Positions 1 to 5,377 of a stretch of 9,599 bases of DNA are shown here, piece by piece. The DNA is from Myxococcales bacterium (lineage in GTDB: Bacteria > Myxococcota_A > UBA9160 > JALSIO01), in assembly GCA_026989995.1 (NCBI GenBank), contig JALSIO010000761.1:1-9599 (forward strand), given 5' to 3'. Numbering within the stretch: the first letter of the stretch is position 1; every line of letters starts with the position of its first letter. The notes beneath the pieces were generated by a model. That model made no database searches, was not told the DNA's origin, and worked only from the letters and a program-made list of their open reading frames with translations. The position numbers and the translations under genes are program-made.

Positions 1-219
1 GTCTCGGCCTCCGCGAACAAGGTCTTCCACACCGAGCTCTGCCAGCAGATCGCCCGCACCGCCGTGGAGCTCGGCGGCGAGCCGGCGCTGCTCCGGGAGG
101 CCCCCCTCGAGATGCTCTTCCGGCAGAGCATCTGGGAGACGATCGGCGGAGGGACTTCGGAAATCATGCGGTCTGTGGTCGCCCGGGCCCTCGGACTGCC
201 GCCGGAGGGTCGCCATTGA
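1..219 (+). CDS. Acyl-CoA dehydrogenase, C-terminal end (partial)
   Basis: The window opens inside this gene; 72 codons and a TGA stop at 217-219 are visible. The fragment is the last part of the C-terminal all-alpha domain of the acyl-CoA dehydrogenase family, which oxidises acyl-CoA to 2-enoyl-CoA with FAD and passes electrons to ETF. The diagnostic element is the glycine-rich block WETIGGGTSEIMRSVVAR at residues 47-64 of the fragment, matching the family's (Y)GGTxEIxRxxIAR signature that contacts FAD across the dimer. The preceding helix (KVFHTELCQQIARTAVELGG) also fits. The catalytic Glu and substrate pocket lie upstream, so substrate class cannot be judged. The stop codon lies inside the -35 element of the next promoter. 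The gene sits just before a dehydratase and an acyl-CoA ligase, which fits a shared acyl-CoA degradation pathway. Confidence 0.9.
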   Translation, partial: VSASANKVFHTELCQQIARTAVELGGEPALLREAPLEMLFRQSIWETIGGGTSEIMRSVVARALGLPPEGRH

Positions 220-244
220 CTCACCTGACGGATCGTCAGATAAT
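216..244 (+). promoter_or_regulatory. Sigma70-type promoter for the dehydratase-ligase operon
   Basis: TTGACT at 216-221 (5 of 6 to the -35 consensus) and GATAAT at 239-244 (5 of 6 to the -10 consensus) are separated by exactly 17 bases. These are by far the best promoter hexamers in a very GC-rich window. Transcription would start near 251, leaving a leader of about 100 nt before the ATG at 350. The -35 box overlaps the stop codon of the upstream acyl-CoA dehydrogenase. A perfect inverted repeat fills most of the spacer, so the promoter looks repressible. Confidence 0.7.
225..239. promoter_or_regulatory. Candidate TetR operator, site 1
   Basis: CTGACG-GAT-CGTCAG is a perfect 6-bp inverted repeat with a 3-bp centre, lying between the -35 and -10 boxes and touching the first base of the -10. 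TetR-family dimers commonly bind palindromes of this size and repress by blocking polymerase. A related site lies at 4536-4550 beside a tetR gene. Binding by that regulator is inferred, not shown. Confidence 0.6.
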
Positions 245-261
245 GCCGGGCCAGGGAGGCC

Positions 262-334
262 GCGCAGCCGGGCGGGCGCCGCGGGAGTGGGTGGAGGCGG
301 CCGGGTCGGGGAGTCGGTCGCGCCCGGGCTGCGC
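262..334 (+). other. Long stem in the operon leader
   Basis: Bases 262-274 (GCGCAGCCGGGCG) can pair with 321-334 (CGCCCGGGCTGCGC), giving a 13-bp stem with one bulged C and a 46-nt G-rich loop. It ends three bases before the Shine-Dalgarno sequence. The GC-rich background makes such pairing easier by chance, so a regulatory role is only possible. Confidence 0.3.
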
Positions 335-337
335 CGG

Positions 338-344
338 AAGGAGG
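338..344 (+). promoter_or_regulatory. Ribosome binding site setting the dehydratase start
   Basis: AAGGAGG, a full match to the anti-Shine-Dalgarno core, lies 5 nt before the ATG at 350. It fixes that ATG over an in-frame upstream ATG at 287, which has no such site and would add 21 residues of low-complexity sequence. Confidence 0.8.
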
Positions 345-349
345 ATCCG

Positions 350-1504
350 ATGAGCTCGACCCTCGACACCTCGGACGTCGATCGCTGGGTGGGCCAGCCC
401 GTGGGCGGGGGGCAGATGAAGGACCCCGTCCACGTCAACGACATCCGGCGGTGGGCCCAGGGCATGCAGAACCCGAACCCGCTCTACTTCGACGAGGAGT
501 ACGCCGCCGAGAGTCGCTTCGGGCAGATCGTGGCGCCCCAGTCCTTCGCGGTGTGCTGCAGCGACAGCCACGGCGCCGGCCCCGCGATCCAGGGGCACAT
601 CCCGGGGCAGCACATGATCTTCGGGGGCGACGAGTGGTGGTTCTACGGCCCCCGGATCTTCCCCGGTGACCAGATCCGCCTCGACCGGATGTTCTTCGAC
701 TACAAGGTGCGCGACACCAAGTTCGCCGGCCCCACCATGTTCTCTCGCGGAGACACCCTCTACATCAACCAGCGCGGCGAGGTGGTGGCCCGGCAGCGCT
801 CCACCTCGGTGCGCTACATCGCCGAGGAGGCGCGAAGGCGCGGGCTCTTCTCGAAGCTCGAGGAGGCCACCTGGGCGGACGAGGCCCTCGCGGAGCTCGA
901 GGAACAGAAGTTCGCGTACTACGCCACCTTCCTCGAGCTCGGCCACGCGCGGCGGCTCGACGTGCGGGACGGCGAGAAGCTCCCCACCCGCCCGATCGGC
1001 CCGCACAGCATCGCCACGTTCACGACCGAGTGGCGCTCCTATCTGATGACCGTGTGGGGGGCCTTCCGGGACGATCACGTGCCGAGCTCCCTTCACCAGG
1101 CCGGCTGGCTTCCCGAGATGTCCCGGGACCTCGAGGGGGCCAAGATCGATCCGAGCCAGGCCGACGGCCTCTACAAGGGTCCGTCGCGCGGGCACGTGCA
1201 GAAGCGCTTCGCCCAGCTGATCGGAATGCCGCGGGAGTACGGCTACGGGGCCACCATGGGCGCCTGGATCCTGGACTACCTCACCAACTGGGTCGGCGAG
1301 TGGGGCGAGGTGATCCACAGCAACATGCAGTACCGGGCGCCGGCTCTCGCCGGCGACGTGACCTACCTGAATGGCGAGGTGGTGGGCATCGGGCACGAGT
1401 CCCACAGCGGCGAGCCCGTCGCCACGGTGCAGGTGACGATGACCAACCAGCGGGACGAGGTGATGGCGAGCGGCCGGGCCGAGGTCCGGCTTCCCACCGA
1501 GTGA
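350..1504 (+). CDS. MaoC / FAS1-like dehydratase domain protein (double hotdog)
   Basis: The 384-residue protein is probably a cytosolic acyl-CoA hydratase/dehydratase of the MaoC family with two hotdog halves. The N-terminal half (about 25-165) carries the FAS1-like dehydratase signature: RRWAQGMQNPNPLYFDEEY at 33-51, followed by an SRFGQIVAPQSF block. The C-terminal half (about 235-384) contains YGYGATMGAWILDYLTNW at 297-314 and a closing beta-strand region. In (R)-specific hydratases the N-terminal motif supplies a catalytic Asp and His (GDxNPxHxD). Here these positions are Asn41 and Tyr46, so catalysis, if retained, may use other residues or the other half. The start is set by a strong ribosome binding site. 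The ligase start overlaps its stop, so the two are co-transcribed and probably translationally coupled. With the acyl-CoA dehydrogenase upstream, hydration of an enoyl-CoA is the natural role, but the substrate is unknown. Confidence 0.85.
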   Translation: MSSTLDTSDVDRWVGQPVGGGQMKDPVHVNDIRRWAQGMQNPNPLYFDEEYAAESRFGQIVAPQSFAVCCSDSHGAGPAIQGHIPGQHMIFGGDEWWFYGPRIFPGDQIRLDRMFFDYKVRDTKFAGPTMFSRGDTLYINQRGEVVARQRSTSVRYIAEEARRRGLFSKLEEATWADEALAELEEQKFAYYATFLELGHARRLDVRDGEKLPTRPIGPHSIATFTTEWRSYLMTVWGAFRDDHVPSSLHQAGWLPEMSRDLEGAKIDPSQADGLYKGPSRGHVQKRFAQLIGMPREYGYGATMGAWILDYLTNWVGEWGEVIHSNMQYRAPALAGDVTYLNGEVVGIGHESHSGEPVATVQVTMTNQRDEVMASGRAEVRLPTE

Positions 1505-3210
1505 GCCCGGGAGCCCCGGACCGCGGGGGCGCGCCCGATCCCGGCCTCGCGCTCCAGCCGGACCCCGAACGCCTCACTCTCCCTCGCTTCCTCGAGGACG
1601 TGACTGCGCGCCACGGCGAGCGCACGGCCCTCGTCCACCGGGGCAGCCGGATCCGCTACCGGGAGCTCGCCGAGGCGGTGCGCAGGGCTGCGGCGGCCCT
1701 CGTCGCGGCGGGCGTGGTCAAGGGCGCGCGGGTGGGGCTGCTGCTGCCCAACCGTCCGGACTTCGTGGTCGAGCTCTTCGCCGCCACCGCCCTCGGCGCG
1801 GTGGTGGTTCCGGTCAACACCTTCGCCCGCCCGGGAGAGCGCGATCACATCCTGCGGCACGGCGACGTCTCCCTGCTGCTGATGACCGCGGGACTCGCCG
1901 GCCGCGACTACCGCCGCGAGCTCCTCGAGGCGCACCCGGAGCTCGCCACCGCCCTGCCGGGCCGGCTGCGGCTCCGGGCGCTTCCCCAGTTGCGGCGAAT
2001 CGTCTGCCTCGACGGCCCCGGGGAAGGCGGCATCGAAGGTCCGGAGGCCCTCTCCGGGCCCGCGCCCGAGGCCGAAGCCCTGCTCCCCGAGCTCGCCCGG
2101 GAGATCCATCCGAGCGACGACGCACTCCTGATCTACACGTCCGGCACCACGGCGCTGCCGAAGGGTGTGATCCACCGGCAGCGTGCCCCGGTGATCCAGA
2201 GCTGGCGCTTCGCGGAGCACCTGCGCCTCGATCCGAGCGACCGGGTGCTGACGACCCAGCCCTTCTTCTGGACGGCGGGACTGTGCATGTCGCTCGGGGC
2301 GAGCCTCGCCGCAGGAGCGGAGCTCCACCTGCAGGAGCGCTTCGTGCCCGAGGAGGTGCTGGCCTGCATCGAGGAGGAGGGCATCACGGCGCTCTTCGCC
2401 TGGCCGCACCAGGAGCAGGCCCTCGGCGAACATCCCGAGGTTGCCCGGCGGAAGCTCCACACCCTGCGCCGGATCCGCTTCGGCACGCCGCTCGCCGAGC
2501 GCGCCGGCCTCCGGGAGAACCGGTGGGGTCCGGACGCGAGCTACGGGCTGAGCGAGACTTTCACCATCGTGTCGTCTCTGCCAGCGGATACGAAGGCGCA
2601 GGAGCGTGCGGCGTGCAGCGGACGCCCGCTGCCCGGCTGCGAGATCCGGATCGTGGATCCGAAGACCGGCGTGCACCTTCCGCCGGGTGCCCATGGTGAG
2701 ATCGCGGTGCGGGGCCTCACGCTCATGCGGGGCTACGCCAAGGTCGATCCGGAGCTCGTCTTCGACCCGGACGGATTCTTCCGGACCGGCGACGGCGGGT
2801 CCCTCGACGAGGAGGGGCGCCTGCACTGGACCGGGCGGCTGACCCGCCTGATCAAGACCGGGGGGGCGAACGTCTCCCCGCTCGAGGTGGAGGAGGCGTT
2901 GCGGGGCTTCCCCGGGATCCAGGAGGCGGCCGCGCTCGGTGTGCCCCATCCGACCCTGGGCGAGGCGCTCGTCCTTTGTGCGGTGGCCGCCGGCGGTCCG
3001 CCGCCGGGCGAGGCGGAAGTGCTCGCGCACCTTCGGGAGCGGCTCGCGGCCTACAAGGTCCCGCGACGGGTCCTCTTCCTCGATCCCGGGGAGGTGAGCC
3101 GCACGGGGACCGACAAGCTCCAGGTGGCGGCGCTCCGCGAAAGGGCGCTCCAGCGCCTCGCCGAGGAGGGCGCGGAGATCGCCGGCCACCGCTACGGGGG
3201 CGACGGCTAG
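1501..3210 (+). CDS. AMP-forming acyl-CoA ligase (ANL superfamily), copy 1
   Basis: This 569-residue enzyme likely activates a carboxylic acid via an acyl-adenylate and transfers it to CoA. The GTG start at 1501 overlaps the dehydratase stop as GTGA, and homology begins soon after; an open frame reaching upstream to 1030 lies over the dehydratase and is ignored. Motifs in order: phosphate loop YTSGTTALPKG (212-222), YGLSET (348-353), FRTGDGG (427-433) with ATP-ribose Asp431, the hinge segment LIKTGGANVSPLEVEEA after it, and a C-terminal RTGTDK with the adenylation Lys539. Length is normal for the family. Two departures are visible: the usual Gly of the phosphate loop (SGTTG) is Ala218, and the Gly preceding the catalytic lysine is Asp538. 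The core catalytic residues are present, so activity is likely. Substrate (fatty, cyclic or aromatic acid) cannot be assigned. Confidence 0.87.
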   Translation: MSPGAPDRGGAPDPGLALQPDPERLTLPRFLEDVTARHGERTALVHRGSRIRYRELAEAVRRAAAALVAAGVVKGARVGLLLPNRPDFVVELFAATALGAVVVPVNTFARPGERDHILRHGDVSLLLMTAGLAGRDYRRELLEAHPELATALPGRLRLRALPQLRRIVCLDGPGEGGIEGPEALSGPAPEAEALLPELAREIHPSDDALLIYTSGTTALPKGVIHRQRAPVIQSWRFAEHLRLDPSDRVLTTQPFFWTAGLCMSLGASLAAGAELHLQERFVPEEVLACIEEEGITALFAWPHQEQALGEHPEVARRKLHTLRRIRFGTPLAERAGLRENRWGPDASYGLSETFTIVSSLPADTKAQERAACSGRPLPGCEIRIVDPKTGVHLPPGAHGEIAVRGLTLMRGYAKVDPELVFDPDGFFRTGDGGSLDEEGRLHWTGRLTRLIKTGGANVSPLEVEEALRGFPGIQEAAALGVPHPTLGEALVLCAVAAGGPPPGEAEVLAHLRERLAAYKVPRRVLFLDPGEVSRTGTDKLQVAALRERALQRLAEEGAEIAGHRYGGDG

Positions 3211-3342
3211 GGTGCCCGCCCAGCCCTCCGGCGCCCGCATCCCCCCGACCCCCCCTCCCCCGAGGGAAGGTGCGGGGTGGAAGGTCTCAAGCAGGGGTAC
3301 GGCCCTTCCGATGGGCCCGGAAGCGAGCCCGGGGGCCGAGCC
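3211..3342. other. Intergenic region, GC-rich with small inverted repeats
   Basis: This 132-bp gap follows the ligase and precedes the response regulator. CCCGCATC at 3234-3241 can pair with GGTGCGGG at 3269-3276 (one G-U pair), enclosing a CCCTC/GAGGG hairpin at 3253-3266. The nested pair could end transcription, but no T-run follows. A separate CTTCCG/CGGAAG repeat (arms 3305-3310 and 3318-3323) lies 19 bases before the response regulator start. No convincing promoter hexamers were seen. Confidence 0.4.
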
Positions 3343-3729
3343 ATGGCGCGTATTCTCGTGGTCGACGACGAACAGATGATCCGCGACGTGATCCGGATGC
3401 AGCTCGAACGCGCGGGCTACGACGTGGTGTGCGCCGAGGACGGCCGCCGCGCGGCGCAGCTGATCGCCGACGAGTCGGTGGACCTCATGATCACCGACAT
3501 CTTCATGCCGGAGAACGATGGCTACGAGGCGATCCGCGAGGCCCGCGTCCGGCGCCCGGGGCTGCCCGTCATCGCCATGTCCGGCGGCGCGGCCGGGGTG
3601 CTGCCGGACCCGGGCCTCGCGCTGACCACGGCCGACCGGCTCGGGGCCATCGAGGTGCTCGCGAAGCCCTTCCGCTCCGAGGAGCTCACGGCCGCGGTGG
3701 AGCGGGCGCTCGCCGCCGCCCGCGGATGA
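3343..3729 (+). CDS. Single-domain response regulator (CheY-like receiver)
   Basis: The 128-residue protein is one receiver domain with no output domain. It shows the acidic pair Asp8/Asp9 after the first strand (ILVVDDE), phosphoacceptor Asp52 (ITDIFMP), the switch Ser80 (IAMSGG) and conserved Lys108 (LAKPF). The position that is Tyr106 in CheY is Val105. The loop after strand 4 (about residues 81-100) is longer than in CheY, as in a common group of stand-alone receivers with an SGG...LGA...KPF layout. The ATG at 3343 was chosen because the receiver fold begins at once; its ribosome binding site is weak. No histidine kinase lies in the window, so the partner is elsewhere and the link to acyl-CoA metabolism is only positional. 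Its TGA abuts the stop of the convergent SDR gene. Confidence 0.9.
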   Translation: MARILVVDDEQMIRDVIRMQLERAGYDVVCAEDGRRAAQLIADESVDLMITDIFMPENDGYEAIREARVRRPGLPVIAMSGGAAGVLPDPGLALTTADRLGAIEVLAKPFRSEELTAAVERALAAARG

Positions 3730-4509
3730 TCAGAGGGCCAGCCAGCCCCCATCCACCACGAGCGTGTGTCCGGTGACGTACCGGGACGCCTCGCTCGCGA
3801 GAAAGACCCCCACGGCCTTGATGTCGTCCTCCCCGCCGGAGCGGCCCATCGGGATCTTCGCCTCGTAGCGGGCCAGGCGCTCCGGATCCTCCATCAGGTG
3901 CCGCATCATGTCCGTCCGAAAGGATCCGGGCGCGATGCCGTTGACCCGCACACCGTGGGCGGCGAGCTTGACGGCGAGGTCCTTGGTGAGGGTCACCACG
4001 GCGCCCTTGCTGGCGTTGTAGGCCACGGCGGGCTCCTCCTCCTCGAAGGCGCCGCGAAGGCCGGAGATCGAGCTCACGAGGATGATCGAGCCGCGCCGGC
4101 GCTCCACCATGTGTCGCGCGATGCGCTGGGTCAGCAGGAAGAGCCCCCGCACGTTGACCCCGAAGACCTTGTCCCACGCCGTGATGGGAAACTCGAGGGT
4201 GGGCGCGCCCCAGATCGTGCCGGCATTGTTGACCAGCACGTCGAGCGTCGGGGCCTCGGCGAGCGCCCAATCGGCGAGCGCCTCGATCTGCCGGTCGACG
4301 AGCAGGTCACAGGGCTTGACGCGGGCCTCGCGGCCGAGGGCCCGGATCGCCTCCGCGGTCTCTTCGAGCGGCGCCGGCCGGCGGCCGGTGAGAAGCAGGT
4401 CGGCTCCCGCCTCGGCCAGCCCGAGCGCGAGGTGGCGGCCGATGCCGCGGCCGGCGCCGGTCACGAGCGCGGTGCGGCCGCGAAGGTCGAAGAGCTCGGA
4501 AACGCGCAT
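3730..4509 (-). CDS. Short-chain dehydrogenase/reductase (SDR)
   Basis: This is a 259-residue classical SDR that oxidises or reduces an alcohol/ketone with NAD(P)(H). Visible elements: Rossmann motif TGAGRGIG (17-24), NNAG (94-97), Asn119 in the NVRG block, Ser146/147/149 in VSSISG, and the catalytic pair Tyr164 and Lys168 in YNASK. The C-terminal TGHTLVVDGGW is typical. Arg43-Arg44 after the second strand (TGRR) hint at NADP(H), though this is not decisive. A slightly long, acidic stretch EEEEP separates the catalytic Ser region from Tyr164. The start has an AAGGAG site 5 nt upstream on the minus strand. It is divergent from tetR and shares its regulatory region; together with the ligases and dehydratase it could perform the hydroxyacyl or alcohol dehydrogenation step. 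Overall it resembles gluconate 5-dehydrogenase/3-oxoacyl-ACP reductase-like SDRs; exact substrate unknown. Confidence 0.92.
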   Translation of the reverse strand: MRVSELFDLRGRTALVTGAGRGIGRHLALGLAEAGADLLLTGRRPAPLEETAEAIRALGREARVKPCDLLVDRQIEALADWALAEAPTLDVLVNNAGTIWGAPTLEFPITAWDKVFGVNVRGLFLLTQRIARHMVERRRGSIILVSSISGLRGAFEEEEPAVAYNASKGAVVTLTKDLAVKLAAHGVRVNGIAPGSFRTDMMRHLMEDPERLARYEAKIPMGRSGGEDDIKAVGVFLASEASRYVTGHTLVVDGGWLAL

Positions 4510-4514
4510 GTCCG

Positions 4515-4520
4515 CTCCTT
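4515..4520 (-). promoter_or_regulatory. Ribosome binding site of the SDR gene
   Basis: CTCCTT on the plus strand reads AAGGAG on the minus strand, 5 nt before the SDR ATG. It decides for this start over the open extension that runs back to 4884 through the tetR gene. Confidence 0.75.
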
Positions 4521-4535
4521 GTTGGGGGGCAGAAG

Positions 4536-4550
4536 CTGAGATAGCGTCAG
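4536..4550. promoter_or_regulatory. Candidate TetR operator, site 2
   Basis: CTGAGATAGCGTCAG lies 26 bp upstream of the SDR start and 155 bp upstream of tetR. Its outer arms CTGA/TCAG are separated by 7 bases exactly as in site 1 (225-239), and its right half CGTCAGAT is identical to that of site 1. Over 17 aligned bases 13 agree. The left half-site is degenerate. It is likely bound by the adjacent TetR protein to control the SDR gene and perhaps tetR itself. Confidence 0.5.
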
Positions 4551-4562
4551 ATCGGTCGCAAG

Positions 4563-4598
4563 GCCCTCCCGGCCGCCCGCGCGCCGGCCGGGGAGGGC
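4563..4598. other. Strong GC hairpin between SDR and tetR
   Basis: GCCCTCCCGGCCG (4563-4575) pairs with CGGCCGGGGAGGGC (4585-4598) as a 13-bp stem with one bulged base and a 9-nt loop. It would lie in the leader of the tetR transcript, or upstream of the SDR promoter. No T-run flanks it on either strand, so it is not a normal terminator. The surrounding 4555-4690 stretch is GC-rich with further short inverted repeats (for example 4600-4607 with 4644-4651) and no gene. Confidence 0.4.
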
Positions 4599-4690
4599 AG
4601 CCGGCCGGTGGCGGAGCCCGACGGGGGCGGCGACCGGTGCTCTCGGCCGGCGGCCCGGCGGGGCCCGGAAGGAGCGGCGCGGAGGGCCGA

Positions 4691-4699
4691 GAGGAGGAG
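4691..4699 (+). promoter_or_regulatory. Ribosome binding site setting the tetR GTG start
   Basis: GAGGAGGAG lies just upstream of the GTG at 4706 (core AGGAGG at 4692-4697, 8 nt spacing). This is the reason for choosing a GTG start within a frame that stays open much further upstream. Confidence 0.65.
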
Positions 4700-4705
4700 C
4701 CGGTC

Positions 4706-5362
4706 GTGACGTCCACCGGGCAGGCCGGGCCGGTGGTGGACCAGAACGGGCGCCCCCTCGGGCCGCGCGCCCTGCGCACCCGCAGCCGGCTGCTCGAGGC
4801 CACCCGGCGGCTGCTCGACGAGCGGCCGCTCCGAGACGTGGCTGTGGTCGACATCGCCCGCAGGGCTGGAACTTCTCCTGCCACCTTCTACCAGTACTTC
4901 AAGGGTCCGGAGGAGGCGATCCTGGAGCTCGCCGCACGAGCGGCAGACGAGATGCCGGGGGTGCTCGAGGAGCTCCGGGGACTTGCTCCCGGCCCGGGTG
5001 CGCTGCCGGCGGCCCGCGCCTTCGTGCGGGCGTTCATCGCGCACTGGGACCGGCACCGGGCCGTCCTGCTGGTGCGGAACCTCGCCGCCGAGAGCGGGGA
5101 CCGCCGGTTCGCGCGCGTCCGCCGGCGCGCCCTCGGCCCGCTCCTCGAGCGGCTGGCAGCGCTCACCGCCGAGGGGCAGCGCTCCGGAAACGTCTCGCGG
5201 CACCTGAACCCGCACGCCGGCGGGGCGGCGCTGGCGTCCATCGTCGAGCGGCTCTCGGCCTACCACCGGGAGCTCGAGCCCACCGGCGTCTCGCTCGAGG
5301 ACTTGGTGGAGACGACCGCGCGAATCCTGGTCCAGGTGGCGACCGGAACCCCCCCGGATTGA
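4706..5362 (+). CDS. TetR/AcrR family transcriptional regulator
   Basis: The 218-residue length is typical of TetR repressors. The N-terminal DNA-binding domain spans about 22-72: a first helix rich in Arg/Leu (ALRTRSRLLEATRRLLDE), then the helix-turn-helix DIARRAGTSPATFYQYF at 49-65 with the hallmark TFYQYF recognition helix. The rest (about 75-212) is helical and variable, as expected for the ligand-binding/dimer domain. The FYQYF(K) ending and 'LLDERPLRDVAVVDIA' helix resemble the EthR-like branch common in actinobacteria and some proteobacteria. The gene is divergent from the SDR and 15 bp upstream of a ligase, so it probably senses an acyl-CoA or free acid of this pathway. Two matching candidate operators (225-239 and 4536-4550) suggest autoregulation plus control of the dehydratase operon; this is inferred. 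Confidence 0.9.
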   Translation: MTSTGQAGPVVDQNGRPLGPRALRTRSRLLEATRRLLDERPLRDVAVVDIARRAGTSPATFYQYFKGPEEAILELAARAADEMPGVLEELRGLAPGPGALPAARAFVRAFIAHWDRHRAVLLVRNLAAESGDRRFARVRRRALGPLLERLAALTAEGQRSGNVSRHLNPHAGGAALASIVERLSAYHRELEPTGVSLEDLVETTARILVQVATGTPPD

Positions 5363-5377
5363 AAGGACGGAGAGGCC

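Noticed and set aside
287..349. An upstream in-frame ATG that would lengthen the dehydratase by 21 residues.
   Set aside because: The ATG at 350 has a full AAGGAGG site at ideal distance, and the extra residues are low-complexity leader sequence.
1363..3240. A 625-codon minus-strand open frame.
   Set aside because: It is antisense to the first ligase, is low in recognisable motifs, and has the composition of a GC shadow.
4082..4705. N-terminal extension of the TetR frame through the SDR gene.
   Set aside because: It would overlap the SDR start and regulatory region, and the GTG at 4706 gives a normal-length regulator with a good ribosome binding site.
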